In this document: piece after piece, positions 49,042 to 56,440 of the stretch
Layout: each line of letters opens with the position of its first letter
Numbering within the stretch: the stretch's first letter is position 1
Assembly: GCF_900113875.1 (NCBI RefSeq)
Contig: NZ_FORA01000001.1
Span: 806,001-870,000, forward strand
Origin: Jannaschia pohangensis
GTDB lineage: Bacteria > Pseudomonadota > Alphaproteobacteria > Rhodobacterales > Rhodobacteraceae
Reading direction: 5' to 3'
Length of the DNA: 64,000 nt
Notes under the pieces: model-generated
Seen by the model: only the letters and a program-made list of their open reading frames with translations
Database searches by the model: none
Told to the model about the DNA's origin: nothing
Program-made: the position numbers and the translations under genes

Positions 49042-49436
49042 ACGGCGGCCTTCCCCCCTACTACTTTCGCGTCAAGGACAACGGCGCGCTGGTCTTTCGC
49101 GTCGATGCCGAGAACCGGCAGCGGCGGCTGGAACTGGACCAGATCGCCACGATCAACATCAACAACGGCCAGGTGAAGCCCCAGGGCGAGACGAAGCTGA
49201 CCGCCGAGGACGAGGCCGCGATCGCCGAATGGATCGCCGCGCGCCAGGCCACGCTGGCCGCCCGCGATACCGACGACATCCTGCGCGCCATCGACCACCT
49301 GAACCTGACCGCCCATTGGGTGCAATCGAAGGCGACCGACGAACAACTCGACCTCGTGACCGACAAGCTGCTGATGGCGATGCACGACCTGCGCACGGTG
49401 CTGGTCAAGAAGCGGGCCGACAGGTTGCTGGGGTAG
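49038..49436 (+). CDS. Small cytoplasmic protein of unknown function, coupled to the EF-hand genes
   Basis: I do not recognise this 132-residue protein. It lacks a signal peptide. The N-terminus (PPYYFRVKDNGALVFRVDAENRQRRLELDQIATININNGQVK) looks like a compact beta unit, then charged helices (LTAEDEAAIAEWIAARQATLAARD, TDEQLDLVTDKLLMAMHDLRTVLVKKRAD) suited to dimerisation. It overlaps EF-hand gene 4 by 4 bases. The residue pattern is regular and soluble; a link to calcium is only positional. Confidence 0.75.
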   Translation: MNGGLPPYYFRVKDNGALVFRVDAENRQRRLELDQIATININNGQVKPQGETKLTAEDEAAIAEWIAARQATLAARDTDDILRAIDHLNLTAHWVQSKATDEQLDLVTDKLLMAMHDLRTVLVKKRADRLLG

Positions 49437-49442
49437 GGAGAC

Positions 49443-49562
49443 ATGAACGCCTTCGCGGCCAAATACCTGCTGCTGGACCAGGTTACGGCCCTGCTCGCGA
49501 TCGTTCTCGCCCTTTTGGCGGGGGCGCTCGTCTGTCACCTGACCCGCACTATCACCGCGTAA
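49443..49562 (+). CDS. Tiny single-helix membrane protein (39 residues)
   Basis: The frame encodes MNAFAAKYLLLDQVTALLAI and then a hydrophobic segment VLALLAGALVCHLTRTITA. GGGAG sits 4 bases before the ATG, which starts 7 bases after the preceding stop. The next gene begins right at its stop (TAATTG). A well-placed ribosome site plus a clean transmembrane helix support it as a real small membrane protein; function unknown. Confidence 0.6.
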   Translation: MNAFAAKYLLLDQVTALLAIVLALLAGALVCHLTRTITA

Positions 49563-50324
49563 TTGTCGCGCGCGACGTATTTCGTGGCGCTTGCCTCTGT
49601 CGGCCTTGTCCCCTTGCTCAGCACGATGCTCTGGTTCGCCATGCCCGTTGCTGCGGCGTCGGGCACGCTGTGGCTGGTCGTTGCGGTTCAGCTTTTGATC
49701 GCCGGCGGCGGCGGTTACCTGCTCTACTGGGCTTCGGCCGCGCGCTCCAACCACATGATGGGCAGCACCGGCCTCGCCTCGGTCGGTTTGATCCCGGTCG
49801 CCAATCTTGTCCTTCTGTTCAAGGGCCGCGAAGATCGTTTGCCGCCGGAAGACCCCAAAACGAGCGGCGGAGAAAATGGCGGGCAGATGGTCGCCGGGCT
49901 GGCCGTTTTGCTGATCGGACGAGGTGTGGAAGGGGTGATCCTCGACGCCGTGGCCGACCAATCCTGGCCGCGCAGTCTTCAGGATGTCGCCGCGGGCACC
50001 CCTGCCGCCCCGCCCAAAACGCTGGCCGACCGGTTCGCAGAGGAAGCCGCGCTGGCCCAACCCGATTTGCCGATGCAGATTTCGGCGGGTGAATCCCTGA
50101 CCGCCGTGACGGCCGAGGGCGAACGGCTCACACTCACCTATCTCTACGACTCCGAGAGCTTCCCGCCTTTCACTCAATTCATCATCGACGAAAGCCGACG
50201 CGAGCTTTGCAGCGACCGCAGCTTCCGCCCCGAGATCGCCGAGGGCGGCGAAATCGTCTATCGCTTCACCCGCCCCGACGGTCTGGTTCTGGGCACCATC
50301 CTCGTTTCGCAGCGCACCTGCTAG
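49563..50324 (+). CDS. Membrane protein of unknown function
   Basis: The 253-residue product, read from a TTG directly after the previous stop codon, has three hydrophobic segments in the first 90 residues (YFVALASVGLVPLLSTMLWFAM, GTLWLVVAVQLLIAGGGGYLLYWA, GLASVGLIPVANLVLLF). A fourth lies near residue 120 (MVAGLAVLLIGRGVEGVIL). A soluble C-terminal domain with two Cys follows (YLYDSESFPPFTQFIIDESRRELCSDRSF and SQRTC at the end). That last domain looks like a small fold seen in other bacterial membrane proteins of unknown role. The start codon is uncertain. It overlaps the convergent transporter gene by 4 bases. Confidence 0.6.
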   Translation: MSRATYFVALASVGLVPLLSTMLWFAMPVAAASGTLWLVVAVQLLIAGGGGYLLYWASAARSNHMMGSTGLASVGLIPVANLVLLFKGREDRLPPEDPKTSGGENGGQMVAGLAVLLIGRGVEGVILDAVADQSWPRSLQDVAAGTPAAPPKTLADRFAEEAALAQPDLPMQISAGESLTAVTAEGERLTLTYLYDSESFPPFTQFIIDESRRELCSDRSFRPEIAEGGEIVYRFTRPDGLVLGTILVSQRTC

Positions 50325-50932
50325 GCCCGCGCCCGTTCGGCCCATGCCTGACGCAGGATGGACCACGACGACGACAGGAACAGCGTCGCCATCAGGCCCG
50401 CGACGATCAGGTCCGGCCAGGCGCTTGCGGTGCCCCATACGCTCAGTGCCGCGACCATGACGGCGACATTGCCGACGGCATCATTGCGCGAGCAGAGCCA
50501 GACCGAGCGGACATTGGCGTCGCCATCCTTGAACGCCACCAGCAACAGAACCGACGCCACGTTCGCCGCCAGCGCCAGCGCCCCGATCCCGCCCATGACG
50601 GCGGCTTCGGGCACCGCGTCCTGCCACACCTGCCAAAGCGTCGACCCCGCGACCCACAGCCCCATGGCCGTCAGGCTGACCCCCTTGAAAAGCGCCGCAC
50701 TGGCCCGGACGCGCAGACTGCTCCCGATAACGGCCAGCGAAATCGCATAGGTCACCGCATCGGCAAAGAAGTCCGCAGCGTCGGCCATCAGGGCCTGCGA
50801 CTGCGCCACCTGACCGGCGATCACCTCTACCGCGAACATGGCCGCATTGATGGCGATCACCGCCCAGAGGCGGCGGCGATAGGCCCGCGAGGTGCCGTCG
50901 AAATCATGCGAATGGCCGCAACTTGCCGACAT
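50321..50932 (-). CDS. Shortened cation diffusion facilitator (CDF) transporter
   Basis: The 203-residue inner-membrane protein has a metal-binding N-terminus (CGHSHDFDG) and about six membrane segments. The CDF metal site in segment 2 appears as ALMADAADFFADA (Asp replacing the usual His), and in segment 5 as SRNDAVGN. The C-terminal cytoplasmic dimer domain of normal CDFs (280-310 residues) is missing. It is divergently transcribed from a MerR regulator and has a MerR-type promoter, so it is probably an inducible metal exporter; the metal is unknown. Confidence 0.85.
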   Translation of the reverse strand: MSASCGHSHDFDGTSRAYRRRLWAVIAINAAMFAVEVIAGQVAQSQALMADAADFFADAVTYAISLAVIGSSLRVRASAALFKGVSLTAMGLWVAGSTLWQVWQDAVPEAAVMGGIGALALAANVASVLLLVAFKDGDANVRSVWLCSRNDAVGNVAVMVAALSVWGTASAWPDLIVAGLMATLFLSSSWSILRQAWAERARA

Positions 50933-50961
50933 CGGATGTCCTTTCCTTCTTGTCGACCAGG

Positions 50962-50992
50962 GATATAATCCCTCTAGTGACTAGAGCTTCAA
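50962..50992 (-). promoter_or_regulatory. MerR-type promoter of the cation exporter gene with operator dyad
   Basis: On the minus strand: -35 TTGAAG (50987-50992), a 19-base spacer filled by the perfect dyad CTCTAGT-C-ACTAGAG (50972-50986), and -10 TATATC (50962-50967). The over-long spacer with centred dyad is the hallmark of promoters activated by MerR-family proteins. The plus-strand TATAAT at 50964-50969 may serve the regulator gene from the same region. Confidence 0.85.
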
Positions 50993-51006
50993 GAGGGAGT
51001 TCCCGG

Positions 51007-51408
51007 ATGTTCACCATCGGTCAGATCGCCGCCCGCACCGGCACCAAGGTGCCGACCGTCCGCTATTACGAGGGCATCGGCCTTCTGCCCGAAGCCGAGC
51101 GGACGGCGGGGGGCCAGCGCCGCTATGACCGGGCCGCACTGGATCGTCTGGGGTTCATCCGCCATGCCCGCGCTCTTGGGTTCGGGCTGGAGGACATTCG
51201 CGCCCTTCTGGACATCGAAGGCCACGGCGACGCCCATGCCATCGCCGAACGCCAGTTGCGCGATGTGCGCGACCGGATGGCGCGGCTGGCCCGGCTCGAG
51301 TCGGAACTGGCCCGCATCGTCGGAAGCTGCGCCGGGGGCGGCGGCACCGGCCCCTGCCGGGTGCTGGAGGCGCTTGGCGACCACGACGCCTGCGCCGCGG
51401 ATCACTAA
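51007..51408 (+). CDS. MerR-family metal-responsive regulator
   Basis: The 133-residue regulator starts with the classic winged HTH (MFTIGQIAARTGTKVPTVRY, then YYEGIGLLPEAERTAGGQRRYD), a dimerisation helix (AERQLRDVRDRMARLARLESELARIV), and a C-terminal Cys-containing loop (SCAGGGGTGPCRVLEALG) plus DACAADH. The loop resembles those of ZntR/CadR/PbrR. The Cys that precedes the long helix in those proteins is not found here, so the metal site may differ. GAGGGAG lies 7 bases upstream. It should bind the dyad next door and control the CDF gene. Confidence 0.9.
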   Translation: MFTIGQIAARTGTKVPTVRYYEGIGLLPEAERTAGGQRRYDRAALDRLGFIRHARALGFGLEDIRALLDIEGHGDAHAIAERQLRDVRDRMARLARLESELARIVGSCAGGGGTGPCRVLEALGDHDACAADH

Positions 51409-51500
51409 CGCGTGCGGGCGCGGGTCACCGGCGCCAGATCCACTTGTCTGATGTCGGTCACCGGGCTAACAAAACTTGGTAAACCCCTGAGCAAGACCGC

Positions 51501-52448
51501 ATGTCAGACGTGACGACGCATCTGCTACGTGAAGACCGATCCGTGCCGGTCGAGCCGCTGGCGTCCGAAACCGAAGCCTTGCCCGACCCCCTCCTGACCT
51601 TCCTGCAGATCGACACCGGGCAGTGTTTCGCCGTTCTCGATGCCGCAGCCTTTCCCCTTCTGCCCGAACTGATCGACGCCCATGCCGAAGATGCCGCCTG
51701 CCTGTGGCAGGGCAATGCCGCGCGCGACATGGCCCATCTGGCACCGTGGCTTATCCGCTTGTCGTCCGCCTCACGCCTGACCCGGTCGCTTTTTGCCGGT
51801 GCCCCGGACGCAAACGTCCCCTGGCAGCTTTGGGGAGCATGGCCGGGTCTGATCCTGCGGGCCCGCGCCGATGTCACGGCCGAAGCCTTGCGAAGCCACT
51901 TGCGCAAGATGACCCGCCTGCGCGATGCCGCGGGCCAATGGTATTTCCTGCGCTTCTGGGAGGTGGCGACCGCACGCGCCTTCTGGGGGGCCTTCGCCAC
52001 GGAACCGGACGAGGTCGCCTGGCGCTATGGGTCGGTCATCGAAGCCGTTGTCTTCCCCGACGGCGACCGGTTGACGACGCTCACTTGCGAGGCCGCGCTC
52101 CCCGACCGCGCACCCCCCGGAGGCGTCATCGACAGGTACCGCCCGCTGTTCCGTGACGCCTGCTGGCGCGCCTTTCAGATGCGGGTCCTGTCCGCGCTCC
52201 GCCTCGAACCACCACCGCTCGGCGACACCCCGGCCCCGGTTGCCACCGCCCTTTGTGACGAGGCCCGCGCCGCCGGCTACCAGAGCGAGGCGGCGATCTG
52301 GGATGTGGTCCGCGCCGCCCTGCTGACCCGCGCGACGGGGCGCACCCTGGGGGACCTGTTGGACCGCGGCCCGCTCCCCGACGACAACCTCGCCGCCGCC
52401 CGGCAGCTTCTGCTGCGCGCGCGGGCAGGCACTTCCCCGGAGATCTGA
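51501..52448 (+). CDS. DUF4123 protein, type VI secretion effector adaptor-like
   Basis: DUF4123 proteins are chaperones that load toxic effectors onto VgrG spikes of type VI secretion systems. The 315-residue product shows the family pattern CFAVLDAAAFPLLPELI (about 42-58), CLWQGNAARDMAHLAPWLIRL (about 73-93), HLRKM and GQWYFLRFWEVATARAFW (about 144-161). It ends one base before the next gene. No VgrG, PAAR or T6SS structural gene is in the window, so this looks like an orphan cargo island. A ribosome site is weak. Confidence 0.8.
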   Translation: MSDVTTHLLREDRSVPVEPLASETEALPDPLLTFLQIDTGQCFAVLDAAAFPLLPELIDAHAEDAACLWQGNAARDMAHLAPWLIRLSSASRLTRSLFAGAPDANVPWQLWGAWPGLILRARADVTAEALRSHLRKMTRLRDAAGQWYFLRFWEVATARAFWGAFATEPDEVAWRYGSVIEAVVFPDGDRLTTLTCEAALPDRAPPGGVIDRYRPLFRDACWRAFQMRVLSALRLEPPPLGDTPAPVATALCDEARAAGYQSEAAIWDVVRAALLTRATGRTLGDLLDRGPLPDDNLAAARQLLLRARAGTSPEI

Positions 52449-52449
52449 C

Positions 52450-53367
52450 ATGGCAAACCCCGCGTTCTCATCCCGTGCGGCGGCCGGAGCCGACTGCGCC
52501 GACTGTCCGCCAAAGACCGAGAACATCATCGTGATCGGGTCCGAATTCGAATACCTGCGGTCAGGCTTTCAACTGAAATGCATGTTCCTCGGCTGCGGTT
52601 ACGGCGTGGCGCAAGGCACCCTGCGGCCCCCCGGCTACACCCGGGCGGATCGCACCACCATCGCCTATGTCGACAAGGGCTATACCCGGTGGGAATTGCT
52701 GAACCTCGACTACCTGCGCGACCACGCGGGGGTTCGCATCCGGACGATCGGCAGCAGCAATTCCTTCATCAATCTGCTCGCCAACCGGGGAACAGGGGCC
52801 GATCGCCATGTCATTCGCAACCTCGTCATGTTCTGCCACGGTTTTCCCAGCTATTTTGCGCTGAATTACTCCGGCCCCGGATCGGATATGAATGTCTTCT
52901 ACGGCAACTTCGCCGCCGTCCCGACAAATGCCTTCGCCCCGGATGGCAAGCTGTTCTCCTATGCCTGCCGGACGGCCATGAACGTGGGCGCGCGCGGGCC
53001 GCAGACCTCTCTCGGGCAGCGGCTCGCGAACCGCTTCGACATCACCGTGCGGGCCTACAAGCGACGCACGAACTACGGCTCCTGCATCCGCCTGCGGTCC
53101 GAACACGAACGCCTTGCCACGGACCTGAAGGCCGCGCGTGTCGGCAAGGAAGGGCAGCGCATCCCCCTCCCCCCCGATCACGAAGCCTATCCCCACCCGG
53201 GCCTCAGCGATGGATTCTGGCCAGGGATCGAGGACGGCGGCCAATCCGAAGGCATCAACAACTACGCGCTCTGGCGCAAGAACGGCGCGCGCGCCCTGCC
53301 CGTCGAAGGCACGTCACCAGCGGGCCAGCCGACCGGCTTTTTCACCCTGACCCCGGCGGGCACGTGA
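52450..53367 (+). CDS. Putative secreted effector with caspase-like (clan CD) protease signature
   Basis: The 305-residue product has no signal peptide and follows a DUF4123 adaptor, the position of a T6SS cargo effector. Two motifs suggest a clan CD cysteine peptidase fold: hydrophobic strand plus His-Gly (NLVMFCHGF, His130-Gly131), and hydrophobic strand plus Ala-Cys (KLFSYACRT, Cys173). A following helix and strand (GQRLANRFDITVRAY) fit CHAT/caspase-like domains. The N-terminal 100 residues (with DCADCP and FLGCGYG) are unrecognised and may be the loading part. This is inference from pattern; other alpha/beta hydrolase-like folds are possible. Confidence 0.6.
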   Translation: MANPAFSSRAAAGADCADCPPKTENIIVIGSEFEYLRSGFQLKCMFLGCGYGVAQGTLRPPGYTRADRTTIAYVDKGYTRWELLNLDYLRDHAGVRIRTIGSSNSFINLLANRGTGADRHVIRNLVMFCHGFPSYFALNYSGPGSDMNVFYGNFAAVPTNAFAPDGKLFSYACRTAMNVGARGPQTSLGQRLANRFDITVRAYKRRTNYGSCIRLRSEHERLATDLKAARVGKEGQRIPLPPDHEAYPHPGLSDGFWPGIEDGGQSEGINNYALWRKNGARALPVEGTSPAGQPTGFFTLTPAGT

Positions 53368-53918
53368 CGCGGGCCCGCCTTTCGATCCTGATCCTCGCCG
53401 CGCTTGCCGTCGCGGCCCTGCTTTTCGGAGCCCGCCTCATGTCCGACCCGACCAACATGTCCATCTGCTTTGTCGAGGACGACGCCGATTTCGCCGCCTC
53501 GGTCGCCAGCTACGAGCGCGGCCTGACCGAGGTCCCGCCCGGCCCCCTGCGAGAGGTCGTGCTTGACCTGCAGTTTCCCTTTGCCACGCGGCCCGGCGAC
53601 ATCCTGATCGCCTCTGCCTTCGACGAGGACACGGGCGATCTGACCCGGTTCCACGACGGACCCGTGCCCGAAGGTCGCCCGCTCACCCTGTTGCTGCCGG
53701 TCGCGGACGACCCCGGGGCCGAACGAACGCTGCTCCTGCAATTCGAATTCATCCGCCCGGACGCGCGCATGACCTGCGGCTGGACGCGGGAGGAGTACCT
53801 GATCCTGCCACCCGGCACCGCGCCGACCGCCTGGTCGGTCGAACTGCTCGACGCGCCCGACGAGGACCCGGCCCAGGGCACCAGCCGCCTGACCCGCATC
53901 ACCGCCCTGCCCCGGTGA
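53364..53918 (+). CDS. Membrane-anchored periplasmic protein, probable immunity protein of the effector
   Basis: The 184-residue product starts with GTG overlapping the effector stop (GTGA), has one N-terminal anchor (LSILILAALAVAALLFGARL) and a soluble extracytoplasmic domain rich in beta strands and acidic residues (VVLDLQFPFATRPGDILIASAFDEDTG; RTLLLQFEFI). No known domain is recognised. Tight coupling to the putative effector and predicted periplasmic location suggest immunity, which would put the toxin's target in the periplasm. This is inference. Confidence 0.6.
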   Translation: MTRARLSILILAALAVAALLFGARLMSDPTNMSICFVEDDADFAASVASYERGLTEVPPGPLREVVLDLQFPFATRPGDILIASAFDEDTGDLTRFHDGPVPEGRPLTLLLPVADDPGAERTLLLQFEFIRPDARMTCGWTREEYLILPPGTAPTAWSVELLDAPDEDPAQGTSRLTRITALPR

Positions 53919-54347
53919 CACGCGCCCGCCCCTGACCCAGGTGTAAAATCCAATCAGGTCGCGGTCAGCTTCGGCCACTTTTGCAGCCCCCGAGCGGATG
54001 AGAGCCTCAGATCATCAGATTTGCAGTGGCTATCCTCTTGATGATGATCGCGTCCCCGTCAGCCCCGCAACCCGAGAAGAAGCCGAGCTTCGCCTGGCCC
54101 TCCTGCGCGCGGAAAATCCGGAACTGCGCGATTGCGAACCGGATTTGCCGTCCCAAGGGGTTTTGCCCCCGGCTTCGAGGCGCGGACACTGGCCTTGCGA
54201 CAAGCGACATAAGCGCCGACTTCAAGCGACCACGGCGCCTGTGCGACGGACCATTGCGGGGGGCAATCCGGTCACGGATCGCCATGTTTTTGCCGTCTCG
54301 CACGGATTATATGGCCGGAAGCCGCCCGGAGCGGAGAGGAGCGCGCG
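53919..54347. other. 429-base stretch without a confident gene
   Basis: Several overlapping frames are open on both strands. The best candidate is the plus-strand frame from about 54026, which starts with a signal-like VAILLMMIASPSAPQPEKKP and then a Cys-rich stretch (SCARKIRNCAIANRICRPKGFC). It runs out into the next gene and lacks a good ribosome site. It may be a decayed small secreted protein. No hairpin or promoter stands out. Confidence 0.4.
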
Positions 54348-55238
54348 ATGTTCAGGAACAAGCGATGGACAGCGGGCGCAGTGCTGGCGGCGGCGGCGGC
54401 AGTCGGAGTTGTTGCCTGGGCGCAGGAAGAGGACGATCCGTTCTATGTGCCGATCCAGCGGGTGCCGGTAATCTCCCCGTTTGAGCTTGAACGAAAAATC
54501 ACGTTTGAGCTGCATGACTGGCAGTTGAACGAAATCACTTCGGGCCGCTTCGTCACATTCGAGTTTCAGATGAGTCACTTGCATCCGCTCTGGACATGGC
54601 CCGACGGACCCGCGACCGTGGTCAACCTCAATCAAGCATACTTGCCAAACATCGGTGGGACGCCTGGTTTTGGCCCGAAAAAGCCCCGTCCAGGCGAGCC
54701 TATGGACACAGGCAGAGCGATCTTGGAGCCTCCAAATGTTTATGTGACGCTCAACGCATTGCTTGGGTCTTCTTCAAAAAGACTGAACAGGTTGATGCTC
54801 TACGCCAAGGAGACGTCTGACCCGTTTCCGGGGTATGCGCCCGGCGCTCAGAGCGTGTCGCGCGAAGGCGACCTTTACGACATTGACATCGAACACTGCG
54901 GTTTTGACGTCTTCGAAAAGATCACACCAAGGCCCTGGCACCGCACGAACGATGTGATGGACCTGACCGTTCCGACCCCGGACGACGTCCCCTATCCCTT
55001 CGATCGCGGCCGGTTCTTCGGCTGGCCCGCAGAGGACGGGCTGAGTTACGAATGGGCCGCGGAATGCAACACGGTCTGCAAGGTCTCATTGCAGTACAAC
55101 GACTGGATTTCTGCGGAATACCAATTCGACCGCTCCATGCTCTGCGAGGCCCCGACCCTGATCCAGGCCCACATGGACTGGCTCAACTCCCGCATCGTGG
55201 ATCAGCAGCTCGAAATCCTGAACCCTCGCTACCAATAG
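54348..55238 (+). CDS. Secreted or membrane-anchored protein next to the effector module (immunity-like)
   Basis: I cannot assign this 296-residue protein. It has an N-terminal anchor or signal (WTAGAVLAAAAAVGVVAWAQ), then a soluble part with FELHDWQLNEITSGRFVTFEF, LYAKETSDPFPGY and DLYDIDIEHCGFDVFEK. The C-terminal section, CNTVCKVSLQYNDWISAEYQF followed by a Trp-containing helix (AHMDWLNSRIVDQQLEIL), has the layout of periplasmic immunity proteins of secretion-system toxins. Base composition is visibly lower in GC than its neighbours (many AT-rich codons from 54600 to 54950), hinting at transfer. GGAGAGGAG precedes the start. Confidence 0.7.
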   Translation: MFRNKRWTAGAVLAAAAAVGVVAWAQEEDDPFYVPIQRVPVISPFELERKITFELHDWQLNEITSGRFVTFEFQMSHLHPLWTWPDGPATVVNLNQAYLPNIGGTPGFGPKKPRPGEPMDTGRAILEPPNVYVTLNALLGSSSKRLNRLMLYAKETSDPFPGYAPGAQSVSREGDLYDIDIEHCGFDVFEKITPRPWHRTNDVMDLTVPTPDDVPYPFDRGRFFGWPAEDGLSYEWAAECNTVCKVSLQYNDWISAEYQFDRSMLCEAPTLIQAHMDWLNSRIVDQQLEILNPRYQ

Positions 55239-55305
55239 GCCGCGCGGCCCCCGTGACACGCCGACACGGCTGGCCTACACCCGGTGCAACACCGGAGGGG
55301 CCGCC

Positions 55306-56088
55306 ATGAAGATCGCCACATTCAACATCAACGGCATCAAGGCCCGCTACGAGACGGTCTCCGGCTGGCTGCGCGACGACGCGCCCGACGTGGCCGTCCT
55401 GCAGGAGATCAAGTCGGTCGACGAGGCCTTCCCCCGCGAGGTGGCCGAAGATGCGGGCTATACCCTCCACACCCACGGGCAGAAGGGCTTCAACGGGGTC
55501 GCCATCGCGTCGAAGCTGCCTATCGAGGATGTGACCCGTGGCCTGCCGGGCGACGACAGCGACGAACAGGCGCGGTATATCGAGGGCACGGTGATCGGGG
55601 ACAAGGGCGCGGTGCGGATCTGCGGTCTCTACCTGCCCAACGGGAACCCCGCGCCGGGGCCGAAGTACGACTACAAGCTCGCGTGGATGGCCCGGCTGGA
55701 GGCGCGGGCCCGCGCCCTTCTGGCCGAGGAGACGCCCTTTCTGATGACCGGCGACTACAACGTGATCCCCGATGCCCGCGATGCGGCCCGGCCGGAGGCG
55801 TGGGAAAAGGACGCCTTGGGCCTGCCCCAGACCCGCGCGGCCTGGCGGCGGCTTCTGAACCTCGGGCTGACCGAGGCCTTCCGCACGCGCCAGCCCGCCG
55901 CCGGGCACTACAGCTTCTGGGACTATCAGGCCGGGGCGTGGAACCGGAACGACGGCATCCGCATCGACCATTTCCTGCTGTCGCCCGCGATTGCCGACCG
56001 AATGACCGACTGCACCATCCAGACCGACATGCGGGGCCGCGACAAGCCGTCGGACCATGTGCCGGTCTGGCTGGACCTCGACCTCTAG
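55306..56088 (+). CDS. xthA: Exodeoxyribonuclease III
   Basis: XthA (260 residues) is the AP endonuclease/3' exonuclease of base-excision repair. The start MKIATFNINGIKAR contains the metal-binding Asn; Glu34 sits in VLQEIK; LYLPNGNP and the catalytic GDYNVIPDARD are present, as is the C-terminal IDHFLLSP and SDHVPVWLDL with the His base. GGAGG lies 8 bases upstream of the ATG. Complete and canonical. Confidence 0.95.
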   Translation: MKIATFNINGIKARYETVSGWLRDDAPDVAVLQEIKSVDEAFPREVAEDAGYTLHTHGQKGFNGVAIASKLPIEDVTRGLPGDDSDEQARYIEGTVIGDKGAVRICGLYLPNGNPAPGPKYDYKLAWMARLEARARALLAEETPFLMTGDYNVIPDARDAARPEAWEKDALGLPQTRAAWRRLLNLGLTEAFRTRQPAAGHYSFWDYQAGAWNRNDGIRIDHFLLSPAIADRMTDCTIQTDMRGRDKPSDHVPVWLDLDL

Positions 56089-56098
56089 GGCCGCGCCG

Positions 56099-56437
56099 AT
56101 GGAGGCCGGACCCTACACCGAGATACCGCCGCACGCCGGGGAAAGCGACGTGGACTAATGCCGCCGACTGGAGGCGCTCGGGCATGAGGAGATGTGGATG
56201 CGCAAGGCGCTCTGCCATCACTTCGGGCGCGCTGACATGCAGGGCCTCGGTGCCTTCTTCGATAGCTTCGAGCAGGCGCGTCAGCGGCATATCTCCATGC
56301 TCGACGAAATGCAGCCCAACCGGACGCGCTATTCCCTGACGCGGAAGGTGGCGAAAAACCTCGGCCTGTCCGACGAGGAGGCCGGGGTCTGGGTGGACCG
56401 ATTCCATGAGATCGGTCGCCTGCCCAATCTGCGATAG
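56099..56437 (+). pseudogene. Small hypothetical gene interrupted by an in-frame TAA
   Basis: From ATG 56099 the frame gives 19 residues (MEAGPYTEIPPHAGESDVD), then TAA at 56156-56158. It continues in the same frame as CRRLEALGHEEMWMRKALCHHF and on to GLSDEEAGVWVDRFHEIGRLPNL. The two pieces read as one continuous small helical protein of about 112 residues if the stop were a Tyr codon (DVDYCRRLEALG). Either the gene is broken by one substitution or translation restarts at an ATG at 56192, giving 81 residues. Function is unknown. Confidence 0.55.
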
Positions 56438-56440
56438 CCC

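Noticed and set aside
53998-54484. Overlapping plus-strand frames that could encode a small secreted Cys-rich protein
   Set aside because: No ribosome site, several competing frames, and run-through into the next gene; kept only as a note on a gene-poor stretch.
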